Assembly: GCA_036897445.1 (NCBI GenBank)
Contig: JAYMTL010000002.1
Span: 186,001 to 250,000, forward strand
Source: Pelargonium tetragonum
Taxonomy: Eukaryota > Streptophyta > Magnoliopsida > Geraniales > Geraniaceae
Direction of reading: 5' to 3'
DNA length: 64,000 nucleotides
Each line of letters opens with the position of its first letter. The first letter of the stretch is position 1. Positions 13,971 through 26,262 of this stretch are shown here, piece after piece. The notes beneath the pieces were generated by a model. The model did not search any database. It saw only the letters and a program-made list of their open reading frames with translations, and was not told the origin of the DNA. The position numbers and the translations under genes were made by a program.

Positions 13971-16652
13971 TTTTGCTTTGGTGTATTTTAAGGATAGCGG
14001 CTTGGCATTTATAAAGTTAGAGTTTGACTTCTATTTTAGGTATAGGAAGAGAAATCGATGCAAGTTAAGAGTAGCGAGACCCCGAGTTCAGAGCATTTAT
14101 ATTCTTTCTTTTCTATTTTTTTTGCTGGCAACATACTACACCAAGGAATTCCGGTTGTATAAGCACCATTCCAGGAATAGATTGTCTTCAACGCATAAAA
14201 TTCAATATCTATAATGGACTCTCTCAAAAAACTTTACTGCAGTTTGTTTACCCATTTATATCATACAAAAAGAGTATTCCCACTGTGCATATTACTTAAC
14301 CCTTAATTTATAGGCATCCAAAGCAGAAACCCGTTCCATGATAATTTAGCTTTGCCTAACCTTGTAATTGAGAACCCCTTCATTTTATATTCAAGCGAAA
14401 TAACATTAAAAGCCTTAAGTTTTTGTATAAGGAGAGAAGGGATTTAAAAAAGAATTAGTATATAGCCACACTTTATATGATTATATATAAAAATAGAGCA
14501 TACTCTATGAAGAAAGAGATTGTCTAAAGTCTAAAAAGGATCGTAAGTAAATAATAGTCCGTCAAAACAAGTTTCAGTACGTGAATAAATAAGGGGTCAT
14601 AAAAGGGCTTACTGAATTTCTTTTTTTATAAAATATTACCTGAGATAAAACTATATTCATGACAAAAAGGAATTGGGAAAAGATAATAGGTGCTCTACTT
14701 ATTTGTTACTTGACAACGAAGCTTATTGGTGTTTCATATACATAAATATATGCCTAGTCTACTTCTCAAGGGCTCTTTATATGAGTTTCCGTAGCAACGA
14801 GAGGCGATACTTGATAGAGCCCAAACCCGAAGTATCCAAAACCCCCTTCGAAACTAATCCAGAAATAGTCAAAGTATAGGCCTAAGAATAGCTTCTTTAT
14901 GAGGAATGAGGAAAGTGCTCTATTAGAATAGGTAGAATAGGGTGTTAACTCCTAATTCCGAAAGTGCCTTAGGCAGAAAATAAAGATACAGGGGATTCTT
15001 TACCTTTTTTATAGGCTTACGTGTAGATTTTCCTTCCTTCCTTCTGTACGGAATTCTTTGAAGTTTGTACTCAGTATAAAAGGTTTGACTTTTGAAGCGG
15101 CCCCTAATACTACTACAAAAGTTTTCTGCTTAGTTACTTTTAAAACAAAGGGCTTGTTAAATTTAGTTGTGTATCGCCTCTCTACCCTATACAACAAAAA
15201 GGCTTTCGCATATGAAAAGGGCAATAAGCAATTTCATGTTCGCTTTGTCATAATAGGGTCTTTAGTGGGGAGGGTAAGACCCACGACTAGTCTGAAGAAT
15301 TTTTATAAAGTATTGGTTAGGCAGTAAAGCTAGCCCGGCAGCTAGACGAAAAGAATTTTGTGGATAATTAAGTAGAGGAAGTGCTAATTTCTATTTATCA
15401 AGAGATTTCTCCGAAGAGACTATAGTCTTAGAATCTCTTAAGGATCCCTTAAAAGATGAAGTTAAAAAGTCAAGTGTTAGTGGTTCGAATTCTTTTCAAA
15501 TTGAAAGATAGTTTAACTTTAGAAGTGTAGTATATCTTTTTTTGTATTATAGAAATTTCCTCTTACCTTGTTACGCTGTCTAAGTTTACTGCGGGCACTT
15601 TTCTTATTGGTTTCTATTCTACCCTTAACATACAAATTTTAGATTCCGTAATGAAAATTTTTCGGGCTGTCTTAACGAGACAAAACTTAGATCTATACTT
15701 AGACTTAGTGAGTGCTTTTTTTTACTAAGCTTCCTTTTTGTGAGAGGTACTATCCTTTTAGAACTCTTTTGTGCTATGAGTGTCCTTACTTTTAAACGCG
15801 TATAAGGATATAATAAGCCTATTTTTCGGGGTATTTAGTTCACAGAAAGCTTTAAGGAATCCTAAGAACTCATTTTACTATAAGAAATTACGGACCATAA
15901 AGTACACTGCTACAAGTACTACTAAGTAAGGGTGTACTCGATGGAAGCTGCAAAGTCAACTTTTTTCCGATCTTCGGTATCAAGGAAACCGGGCCGGAGT
16001 TAAAAATAGTAGCATAAATTTCCCGAGCAATTAGTGCCTAAAGAGGTAGGTCGGAATATTCAAAAGCCGTGCGTATTCCGTTAAAATTACGACTTCCCTA
16101 TAGACCTCGGTTGCCTTGGGGGTGACTATCATAGTAATTAAACTTTAATTCCAAGGTTCCATAAGGGGTTTATAAAAAGAAATAGAAGATTCTCCCGGGG
16201 GTTTTAGCCGCTACTCCTCAATTCAATAAAGAAGACTCTTTAGTTCTGATTCAAGGTTTACAAAATAAGAATATGAATAACGAAAGGGTTCTCGGTAAGT
16301 GTCCAGGAAGTCCTTAAAAAAGAGTCTTGCATTTGAGCTACTAAAAGGACTTTTAGAACTTAGTATAAGAATATCCTATTTTTCAGATACGAAGGTTCAA
16401 ATCCAGTTGGAGTTTTAGGCCTCTATTTTTCGTGCCTTATATTAAATTTATCTTATGCCCCAAAAATGAGTTTTTTACTGCTTCCTTGATATTTTACAAA
16501 AACCGCTTCAAATCGGAGTCAGAAGTTCTTATAAACAAGCGGATAAAACTCGAGTTAGTTAGTATACAAAGGCAAGGTGTAGGGAGGTCCTCTGAGTTAT
16601 GAAACATAAGATAATTTGTGAGGAAATCCCTTGGAATAAGTATATTTAATAA

Positions 16653-16659
16653 GGGGCCC
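16653..16659. repeat. G+C palindrome GGGGCCC
   Basis: Flanked A/T to give AGGGGCCCT. Member of the dispersed family. Confidence 0.6.
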
Positions 16660-17619
16660 TGTTAAATACCCTATTTTAACAGAATAAGCCTAAACTAACA
16701 TGCAGGATTCATTTCATTAAAGTCCTTACTTCATTATTTTTGGATGCCATAGCAGACCTACTTTTAATCTTTCTTTATCTAGTTTTTTAGGTAACCTCTC
16801 GCAGTAAAGCGGAAAAGAAGTCTAGTAATTCGGGTTTTTCCTCGGGAGTCTTTACTCTATAATATAGAGATTTTAGAATTGCGCAGTTACTCCTCTGTAT
16901 TTGTAGACTTTGTTCTAAAAAAAGCCCTGCAGTAGGGAACCTGTTTCTTCAGCTCTCATCGAACCTATTTATATTCATTTCTCGGTTGTAGTCCCTACTA
17001 AACTACTAAAAGTCTGACTTTTTAGCGCCCTTTTTTTACATATTTGTTAAAAAAACAGAACCCTTATCTTCTAATAAGTGCGAAATAGCATTAGCATCTC
17101 TGGGTAGATCTACAGTTTTTTAAAAACTAAAATTCCTATTTACAGGAATTCCACGGGCTAGAACCTTAACCGAACAAAGTATGGTGTCAAAATCCAGCAT
17201 TTGTTAATACAGGTTTTCAGGGGGAAAGCCTATTTCAACTTCTTTGGTTACGAACTACCTACTAAAAAAGGTAAAGAAAAAAGCTTATATAGAAGAAACT
17301 TCCAATCAAACCTCTCTTTTCTATACATTAGGCTGTTTGGTAGTTTGTTTATAGTGTCTCTTAATCTTAACTTATTACATCCAAAAGTATATCAATACTC
17401 GATTTAGATTTAGTGTATGCGCAAAGGTTATAATCGAGTTCTACCGGCGAAGAGTGTCAACTAAATTACTTAGATAGATTTCCCACTCCCAGACCTCCAT
17501 GAATAAAAATCCTTAGTTTACACAAGTAGCGCAAGCCTGGTTATTTATAAATAAAGTAGGAGAAGGACTCCACTCCCTCGTTCAAAAGAAAGTTTTATGC
17601 TAGATAACATATTTAAACC

Positions 17620-17626
17620 GGGCCCC
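17620..17626. repeat. G+C palindrome GGGCCCC
   Basis: Followed by TTTT. Member of the dispersed family. Confidence 0.6.
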
Positions 17627-17853
17627 TTTTGCAATTACTTAGTTAGAGGTTTTCCTTGGTTATAAAACTTGTGGGGTCAGAGCCCAGACAACTTTTTTTG
17701 AGAGAGTAACAAGGCTTATCATAATACAATATCTTTTTGAAGAAGTATAGAAAAAAGGGAACTCAGTAACAGATTAAAGATATAAGTATAAAAAGATTTA
17801 GCTTTTCTAAAGAATTAACTAGATTAGATAATAGAAAAAGGCCTCGTAATAAA

Positions 17854-17861
17854 GGGGTCCC
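17854..17861. repeat. G+C palindrome GGGGTCCC
   Basis: Preceded by AAA. The next bases, TCTTTAGGG, can pair alternatively with the CCC arm. Confidence 0.6.
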
Positions 17862-19207
17862 TCTTTAGGGTTTTAAGAGCCCGGCTCCTAGTATATAACA
17901 ATTTCTTAATTAGACCCATTCAGTGCCTTGCCGGAATCCTGTATCAGGAAAGGTTTTATACTAACAGCTTTTCGGGAGATACCCGATCGAGTTCTACTTA
18001 AGTAGTTTAAGCCTGCCATTTTATATTATACATCAAAGAGACTCATGAATACAACGGAGGATTTGGCTTATAATAATTAATTCTTAAAATCCTAGCTTTG
18101 TAAAAAAAAAAGAGTAGACCCTCAAAAGACTCCGTACATCTTACTAAGCAAGTAATTCAACTAAGGGGTTTAGTATGCTATATGCTTTAAGAGACTCCAG
18201 GAAACAGCTAGGGACCTATATAATACGGTTAAAGCTAAAGTGCTTCTTGTTGCACGCACAGCCCCTTTTATATATAATAACAGAAATTTAGGACCTTTCA
18301 ACTAAGCAAATCCTTAGTTAGGAATCCGCTGATAAAGCTAAAAAACGGAAGATATAAGTAAGGCTTTTTTAGATTTTGAGAAAGTCTCATTAGTGGTCCC
18401 AGGCGTTTGTCTTTTGGAGGAATTTAGACATCTTTGTTTCTAAATCCTGTTATGTAAATAGGGTTTTCTTACTACAAAGAGTCTCCTCTCAAAATTCTAT
18501 AAGTAGGGACACACACGGGTCTAAAACTCTTTCGGTACAATTTAACAAAAACAAGCTTTAAATTTCGATAAAACCTTACTTAAGCGATTATAAGAGAACT
18601 GGCTTGGGCAGAGCTTCTTAAGATTCTTGCGCAGTATAAACATAAGTACAAGGTTTTTTATAGACTCTCTCAGATATTAGGCCCTTTGGTTTCCCCTTAA
18701 TATTACTAGCTGATAAAGGAAGCAATTCAGGACAAAGAGCCTATAATCGAAGTCTTGTAACACTCTTAAAACTTAAAACTCGGAATTTATAATGTAGTAT
18801 ACAAACTAGGAAGGGTGGATTGTAGTCTTTATTTGATGGTGTAATAGTAAATCTAATAGGGGTTTATACTTCAATTTCTAGTAACTCGGTACTAACTGCG
18901 TTTAAGTGTACTCTTAGATATCTAAGTTTCCAAATAGAATTTTTAGTATATAAGAGCCTAGATTAGAGGGATCTTTCCCTTTTTTACTCTAAATTAAATT
19001 AGAAATTCTATAGTAAGTATAAGACCCGCAGTAAAGGTTTCTATACAAGAAAAGGCCCCTTATTTTTGCACTTTTAATTCAGAATAACCCGTGAGAACTG
19101 AAAGCCCATTAATTTATACCCTCAAGAGGGTATTTACTTAGAGAAATACAGCAGCCCCTAACTTCTCATAAGTGATACAAAGCAATTCGGGTCTTACATT
19201 TTGACCA

Positions 19208-19232
19208 AAGAGGCCGAAAAATCCGGCTTTTT
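19208..19232 (+). terminator. Hairpin ending in T run
   Basis: A nine-pair stem (core GCCG/CGGC, outer pairs A-T and G-U) with a seven-base loop; the right arm itself ends in five T residues. Terminator-like in shape. No convincing gene lies upstream, so a role in transcription ending is only inferred. Confidence 0.3.
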
Positions 19233-21279
19233 CAATGCACCCGTTTAATAAAGAAAACCTTAGTCTTTATACGAGCCGAGCTATTCAAGAACTTGTATTT
19301 TTTAGTATACGTGTCCTTGTCGAACTTTGCTCTTTTGTCCCGTGGATAAAGCGCTTATCATCAAGTAAGCGGACGCCTCTAACGTTTTGTTATAGTTTTT
19401 TGTAGGGTATCTCTGATTATATAAAGGTACTTGATTATTAGGTTTCAAAAGAAGGGATACGTATCTTGAATACGAAGGGCACGAGAGACCCTTTTTCCAC
19501 TGAAGTTAAAAGGTTTTTAGTTATAAAAAGCAACCTAAAAAAAGGACGTACCTAGATTTCTCCAAAACTTATGGTAGTTAATAGAATAACTTAGGAGTAT
19601 CCCTTAGATTTTATATTACTTTTTTAACCTGCCAAAATTCAAGTTTAGTCGTACTATACCAGAAGTCCCCTTGAGGAAACCCATCTAAAAAACCTAAGGT
19701 AGGAATTTCCAAGTTAAGATATATGTACAAAGTATATTACTAAGGAATCGAAAGCTTTTTAATTAGAACTTATATTAAATAAAGTTAAGGCTACAAATAG
19801 AAGGTAAACCCATAACTACAATTTTACGTACAATATCATAAGGCATATAATACCGAAAAGGTTACTGACCTTAACTACAGTAAAAAGTCCTTGCTTTTGG
19901 AACTAGCTTTCTGAATTTCTAGAAGTAGAATTTACGTATGCCTTGTCAGGTCTAAGGTATTAAGTACTAGATAGCTGAAACTTTTTGTTATAAAAAAACT
20001 GGAAAATATTCCCGGAACTAGAATAAATAACTTGCGAAGTTAGGGATTATATCTTAATTTCTAGTATAAAGTAAATGTTATAGAAATTTATATAAAGAGG
20101 ATGTCCCGCTATAATTCTATAACTTTAAAAAATTCAAAGTGCACTACAACAGGACTTTTTGGTTCCTTGTCTATGATTTTTTTCCTGCATTTCCAAAAAT
20201 AAGACTTCCGTTTATATAAATGCTTCTGCTCTGCTCAGAATACCTAAAAGTAGGGGAAGTTTTTAATAAAGGAGACTTGATTGAGCCAACCCTTATCACT
20301 AGTTTTTATCCTATCTCGAAAAGAATAGAATTGGGACCTAAGAATTCCCGGATTCATAAATTATAAGAAAAGCTAGAGTATATAGTGTACTCTTAGTTTT
20401 CTCAACTCGTACTAAAGAGAAAGTATCCCTCTTATTTAGGAATCCCTTAAGAACTCTGTAGCATACGAGCTGCTTTCTTATCTTTGTGATATTCTGAAAA
20501 GAGAGGGAAGCTTGCTTGGAATTAGAAGAGGGGAGCTATTAAAGAAAGCTCTAACAACACTAAACTTAACCTAAAATACTTAAGCAGCCTGCAACAAGTA
20601 AAGCTAGAGACTTAAAAATCTAAACGATTTGACTTATCCTCAGGGTTCTTGGTGGCTTGGTGGGTAACAATTGAAGTGAGTGCAGTAGCAAGAACATATG
20701 CTTATCAGATAAATAGAAGTATATTAGCTAAAAATCTTTCTAAATTTAAGAAATTACTTTCGACGAGAATTAGAGACGAGTATCGCTCTTAATAAAATAA
20801 GGAGCCCTGCTACACACATGGAGCATATTAATAAAAAGGAATCGGAACCCTTTTTTTTAGGAGTGTATTCAAAGAGTGTGCTTTAACCTCTCGATATAGT
20901 TAGAAAATCGCTATCTATTGAGTGAGGAAATTCCTTAACTTATGTAATTAAGACTTTTACAAGCTAGTTGGTTTGAAAAGAGCTGTCCTAAAAAAAACAA
21001 ATAACTCGAGAAAAAGGGCCTACTAATAAGGGAATACCCAGTATATAAAGCCAGGAATATCTGAACTTGACTGTACTTTCGGCGCTATAGTGATAAAGCT
21101 TAATAAAAAAGCAGAAATACCGTTACCACAATTTAAAGAATCGAATTTTTAGAATTACCATTACTTGTAATATACCCTGTCAATATTTCCTTACAGCAAA
21201 ATCAAACTTTAGTCTAAATCCCTTTTTCAAGTCCCCCTTCGAGTAGTAGATAAAGCAAAGCCCTTGAAACGGGGCTTCT

Positions 21280-21293
21280 TCTGCAATTGCAGA
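21280..21293. repeat. 14-bp perfect palindrome
   Basis: TCTGCAATTGCAGA is its own reverse complement. Its inner ten bases, TGCAATTGCA, also occur near 6714. Could be a dimer-binding site; no gene context supports that. Confidence 0.7.
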
Positions 21294-22500
21294 CAAAAAT
21301 GGGGTTAATTTCCCTCCTGTGTAAATTACAATAAGTGCTTTACGAATTAATGCATCAAAGTCTTTTCAATTTCTTGAGGAGAACCTACGCTTAGGTACAT
21401 GATAACAGATTAAGCGAGTTATTATTTATTGCTTAGACTTTGAAAGAACTTTAAAAAGTACAAAACCTTAGGGACATACTTGCTTCTCTTCTGGAAAATT
21501 AAGGATTACTGAGCTCCTAATATTAGAAAAGTGTCAATATTTTGAGAAATAACCTATAAATAGCACGGTAGATAGAATAAAAGGTAGAACTTCTAAAAGA
21601 AAATGGATCTCTTTTTTTGTTGTTATAGGCAGAACCCCGCTATAAAGGAAAGGAAAGATAAGAAATTTGTCCTTAAGCACATAGGGCTTCCTGTGGCATA
21701 ATATTCCAGAGAGTGCAATTGTAGAGATTAGAACAAGCCAAAAAAGGGAATCCCTTCGACTTGTGTAGGAAAAGGAAATATCTATTTATGGGTTAAACTC
21801 GAGTCTTTTAGAATTTCTTAGCCAGCCCAACCCAGGCCAATGGTTTAGTCTTTTAAATACACAAAAAAAAATGTGTGGCATTAAGAAAAACAAAAACCCT
21901 TCTGCCTATAGAGTTCTAGAGCAGCTCCAGCTACATTCATTTTTGTAGAGCTCCTCCAAATATTCCAGCTAAAAAGATAATTTATATCGAGTACTAGAAC
22001 ATTTAATAAGAAAAGCCCTAGGCTATTTCGTAGACAGCGTTATTAAAACGGAGCGCATAGTTCAGGAATATTATCTTACTTCGATGAGACAGGATACCCA
22101 GAAATAAGGTTTACCGCCTAACTCTATACTACCCCGTTATAAAGGGGACTTAATTAGAGCAGCCCTAGTCTAGTGTAGTGTCAAAGCTCTATAAGTCTTG
22201 CATTAGGCTTTCCTTGTTATATTATACTTATAAGTAATTAAGTATTAGTTTAGATTGGGCGTATATATAAGTTCTGCTCTCTAATATAAAATTGCGGAGG
22301 AGAGAAAATTTTGGTAAAAGGAAGTAATAGATTTACAAATTACAAAACACCTTATGTTATAAAGTGGCTTAATAAGCTCCTATGAGCAAAGGGTATTTTA
22401 AAGTCAAACTGGCAGAACGCCTCTGAATTTCTATAACTACAGAAGTCCCTGCTTAACTAAAGAATATATACTTAATTGAAAGTAAAAGAGCGGAGCCAAG

Positions 22501-22515
22501 AGGTAATGTAATTAA
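22501..22515 (+). repeat. 15-base dispersed word AGGTAATGTAATTAA, copy 1
   Basis: Exact AGGTAATGTAATTAA. With the flanking AG and C the match to copy 2 (48037-48054) extends to 18 bases. A word with three G and no C is expected far less than once in this window from base composition, so four copies are not chance. The inner GTAATGTAAT is a partial direct repeat. Function unknown: protein-binding site, processing signal or repeat relic. Confidence 0.8.
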
Positions 22516-23230
22516 CAAGGGTACTCTATTTGTATAAGGTAGAACCCGAATCATTATATGCATCTTTGTGTAAATTCTAGTATATCTGAGTGATATAAAA
22601 ATTCTAGGGCCTTTTTTCATGCGCTTTATCGCGTTCTAGCAGGAGTTCGCCCCTACATTTTACAAAATTACTGCAGTTTTTTATTATATAATTTCTTCTA
22701 AAATTTAATATGGGGTTCGCTCGTTATTATACTAAACAACTAATAAATACCCCTCTAATTTAATGAGGCATTCCCTATAAATGCGGTAAGAGTTTTCGGG
22801 AGTCTCTTATATAAAGTAATAGAAAATTTTCCACTAGACAACCCCGTTACGGCATTAATTAAGCAAGATTTTCTATCTGATAAATTAGAGTAGAGTGTAG
22901 CTGCACAATCTTAAAAGAGTGGGAGAAGCTGCTTAGTAAAAACCTTCAGCCCTTAATAGGGCTCCTTGAGTTCAAACAGAAAGAAAATAGGATTCTGGTT
23001 CAACGGAAAACTCGCTGAATACTACAGGGCTCGCTACAGCGCGTATTAATTACAATGAAATCTCCTTTTATTTTATACTTCTCAATTCGAGTTTTTAATC
23101 AACATACCGCAAAACCCACAGTCCCTTTTTCTTAACAGATGGATGCCTTACCTTACCACTAAATATTTGAAACTTCCAACAGCTTAAGAACCTTCCCGCT
23201 GTAACTGAGAGAAGTTCCTTTGGACCGGAA

Positions 23231-23244
23231 TTTCTTTAAAGAAA
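23231..23244. repeat. 14-bp perfect palindrome
   Basis: TTTCTTTAAAGAAA is its own reverse complement. It is A+T-rich, so less surprising than the G+C examples. Confidence 0.65.
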
Positions 23245-23400
23245 CTGGTGAAAAGCTTAGCGGAACTTCCTAAATAGTGGGAGCATCTAAAGAGGGTGAC
23301 ATGTGAGTCCTAAAAATCCCATGCCTTTAGTTATACCGACCCCCTTAGCCTTTATATCCTGGTATTTGATTTTTCTGGAATGAGCCGCTTCCTATTTGAG

Positions 23401-23438
23401 AAACTCAACCGAGTCCGGTGGGAAAAGCACCGGGGTTT
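23401..23438. other. Two-tier hairpin with G+C-rich top stem
   Basis: Top stem CCGGTG/CACCGG (23415-23420 with 23428-23433), loop GGAAAAG. Below an internal loop, AAACT (23401-23405) pairs with GGTTT (23434-23438). One of the few fully G+C-paired six-bp stems in this A+T-rich window. It could be a processing signal or a relic of a structured RNA; no flanking gene was recognised. Confidence 0.5.
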
Positions 23439-24472
23439 CTAGACTTATAAGCTATTATATTCAGTATTAAGGACTTACTGGAGCATTTGTTAACTCTATT
23501 TATTCCTTTTTTATTCCAAAGTCTTCCTTGTTAAATTTCATTTTTATACTAGTTGAGCTAAAGGTTCCCTCGTTGCAATTTAAGACCTCGAATTGTGTCC
23601 TATATTCATCTAAAGTACGCGAGGCTTTCTTATGCTTAAGTCTTTTTCCTAGCTCTAACTCGCGGGGTGCTTCTATTTGTAGTTTTTGAAGAGGTTTCAC
23701 CCTTTGTTTACAATTGAGTCCCTTAAAAACTTTTTATGGTTCTCGGTTAGGTTACACAGAAAAGGGGAGCTGTATATGGATTAATTCAAGTCTATTGCTT
23801 TAAGCGCTCTCCTTAGAGTGCACCCCTTACAAAAATTTAGGATTACACATTCCTGCTATTGAGATTTCTATCATAACCTTGTCTCTAATCCAAAATCTGT
23901 ATTATACGAGATAAGTCCTCACTAGGCTAAGTAAAGGGCTCTTAGCGTAAAAAGAATACGAATGGAAAATACATAGGTTACTCTAATAGATATATTAAAA
24001 AGGCTTTCTAAACCGGATACTGCTCGAGCTTTTATTTTAATGGATGGCATTCTAACTTCTAGGGAGACCCCCAAAAGAAAAACTAATGCTATAAAGGACT
24101 CCGTTTTCAAAAAGTACACAAGCCCTCAGTTACTGATTTTCCGTTAATCGTAACCCTGTAAAAAGAAAATTGGATAACTTTTCTTAAAATTTTTTACTTG
24201 GTTAAAAACTCAAAAGCAAGACAAAAGGTTAAGACAAGGCCTCGAAAAACCTAAACCTAGTATAAAGGCATAAGAAAACAAAGGTTTTCAGGTCAGGTCT
24301 AAAGCAAATTTCAATAATAAAAAGATTTTAAGTTACTGAATACTTTTTCATGGAGATTCCGAATTAGCTGCTCCGTTAGCCCTTGTTCTGGAGTACCCTG
24401 TATTATTCTAGTAATTAGTATTCTATAGCTTTAAGACTCAGGTTTAGTCACCATGAATTATATATCTATAAT

Positions 24473-24597
24473 AAAGGAGGTTAACTATTCCCGAAGTAAT
24501 TATGAGTACGTATGGACGCACTAGAACACCAACCGCTTATGCTTCTTTTTCTACTGACTTCCTTTCTTTCAATTTCTTAGAGGAAGATTCTTCTTAG
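24473..24597 (+). CDS. Possible 31-residue micro-ORF after an AAAGGAGG box
   Basis: AAAGGAGG (24473-24480) matches a Shine-Dalgarno core of bacterial and plastid type. An ATG at 24502 opens 31 codons ending in TAG at 24595-24597, product starting MSTYGRTRTPTAYASFST. The 21-base gap is too long for a standard Shine-Dalgarno spacing and the product is unknown, so this is weak. It is noted because purine-rich boxes of this quality followed by ATG are rare here. Confidence 0.12.
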
Positions 24598-24599
24598 GG

Positions 24600-24900
24600 G
24601 TCTTACTAAACCTGTACCTGTCTTACCTGTATTCCTTGTAGCTAGTTAGTTATTGCAGCTAATGTCTTAATGGCTTCTGTAGTTATAGGTAGTTTATTGT
24701 AGTGTTCTGTTATAGTAGTTCTTTCCTACCTTACTTAATTTATCATTATGGAGTGTAAAGGCTTAATAGGTTATATGTAGGAGAGTTATTAGATTGTGTA
24801 TAGTTCTGATTCTGTTGTTTATTACTTAGACTTATTAGTTAGATTGGACTTAGTTTTCTAATAATTAGATTAAAGGAAAGGGTTGGGAGATATAGGAGAT
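24600..24900. other. T/G-skewed low-complexity island
   Basis: The tract is rich in TAG, TTA and GTTA words, with far fewer poly-A runs and no GGGGNCCC palindromes. Its reverse complement resembles in word content the A/C-skewed island at 58320-58500, although I found no long exact match. No gene was recognised. Confidence 0.45.
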
Positions 24901-25180
24901 AATAGAGTGTACTCCTGTAAGCAACTAAACAAATTATCAAGCCCTGTTAAAAAGCGGGAATAGGGAAACTCCTTACACCATAGCGACAGAAAAAAGACAT
25001 TATAGATAATATTAAGCATGATTAGATTGAATCCGGATTCCTAGGTTCCTTATCTTTTAGTGGAGGGTATTTAATTGAAAGCAAGGAGTCTCCTTATTTG
25101 ATCTTTGTTTTAAGTTTCTAAATAAAAAATCTTAAATGTCAAAATCACTGGATAGGATAATTTACTTTGACTTTGATTTT

Positions 25181-25275
25181 AAATAGCCTTACGATTTCTT
25201 TCTTATTGTAATGAATCAGGTTTTTTTAGTTCTATTTATTTGTAATTCCTTAATCTTTCTTAAGAGTTTCTTTCT
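25181..25275 (+). repeat. 95-bp direct repeat, copy 2
   Basis: Second copy of the repeat at 13785-13879, same orientation, 11.4 kb away. It sits at the left edge of a tract (about 25280-25700) that is visibly richer in C and poorer in homopolymers than the surrounding DNA, so it may mark a junction created by recombination or insertion. In a circular molecule, direct repeats of this length can recombine and excise the intervening segment; that is known behaviour of organellar repeats, not something seen here. Confidence 0.95.
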
Positions 25276-25700
25276 CTTGGCTTACCTTCCTTTGTAACTC
25301 TGGTAAATTCGTAAGGGTTATTTATCCAGGAGACTACTGCTAGGATACTTAGGTTCTCCATTCCATTAGATCCTGACAATCAAATGAGTCCTATGCGGTC
25401 CCGAATGGAAGCTCCTCACCTACCTGCTCTACTCAAGCCTGCCTACTCCTCTCCTCTGAACAAAAGCTCACCTCGGCTAGCTTAATGAGATCTCTTTTTA
25501 TAGTCCCTTTCCTTAGAGAGACCTTCTCGAAAGCGCCTTACTTAAAGGGTATACTGCTCTTCTCTTCCCTCGTCTTTGACTTTTAAGGCTGCATTTCAGT
25601 TTCTTATAGCTATGTTTTATGAAAGAGCTTAGATAAAGGTAATCTTTCTCTCTCACTCAATTCTATAAGTTAATAAGAGTGAAATAAGCCTATTAAGTAA
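25276..25700. other. C-richer island next to repeat copy 2
   Basis: Beginning where the 95-bp repeat ends, the composition changes: C and CT words are frequent (GCTCCTCACCTACCTGCT), homopolymers are short and the usual TTTATAAA boxes are absent. It reads like DNA of different origin, for example sequence transferred from another genome or an inserted element. I see no long frame and no recognisable gene. Confidence 0.4.
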
Positions 25701-25743
25701 ATTCATCTTATCTTACGTCATTAGTTAATTCAGTCAAATGACC

Positions 25744-25759
25744 CGGGTTCAAATCCCTC
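25744..25759 (+). pseudogene. tRNA T-arm-like scrap 1
   Basis: GGGTTCAAATCCCTCT has the form of a tRNA T-arm (a three-pair GGG/CCC stem around TTCAAAT). The next base pairs that a real T-stem needs are missing, and no D-arm, anticodon arm or acceptor can be fitted upstream. At best a fragment or relic; it may be coincidence. Confidence 0.2.
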
Positions 25760-25969
25760 TAGATATAGCATTATTTACAATACCTCTTTTGAAACGCAAT
25801 CAGTAGAACAGTAGAAAGGAAAGATTATTATAAATGTATTTGAAATAGCTTATATAAATTCATTTTCAATCTTCCTTTTATACTATGCACTATGCATTCT
25901 CTAAGCTGTTTGGTAGGTGGTTAAGAAACTTGTTGAGATGAGAAGTAGATCAATAGTCAAATGGAGCAA

Positions 25970-25986
25970 ATGTCGTAGGTTCAAAT
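25970..25986 (+). pseudogene. tRNA T-arm-like scrap 2
   Basis: ATGTCGTAGGTTCAAAT matches, from memory, the variable-loop and T-arm start of land-plant plastid tRNA-Trp. The 3' half of the stem is absent (GAGTC follows where CCTAC would be required), and no cloverleaf fits upstream. It lies 226 bases right of the first scrap. Could be a chance match or a tRNA relic. Confidence 0.2.
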
Positions 25987-26262
25987 GAGTCTCAAAGGTT
26001 ACCTATTCTTAATTTTAGTCTTACATTTAGGTTGTATCCCAACGATTCTAATAAGAAAGAATTACCTGTCTCGAAAAAAGGAGGGGCTTAGTCCAGAGAA
26101 ACACAAGAGCAACTCCTGCTTATCTTATAGAGTGCTCTGCCTAGAGGTGGACTCCTCGCTTTGTTAGTTTTAGTTTTTATACTTTTCCCGAGCTTTAACC
26201 AGAGAGTCCCAAAATGTTTATGAATTTCTTTCTTAGATCTTCCTTCTTCTTATTTAGCTAGA

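Larger units (their letters stand above)
13880..24470. other. A+T-rich gene desert between the 95-bp repeats
   Basis: Same mosaic texture as the first block. Small frames at 13978-14214, 14673-14879, 15058-15327 and 17201-17407 overlap opposite-strand frames of similar length and show no domain. No RNA gene was seen. The structured items are the hairpins and palindromes listed separately. Confidence 0.6.
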
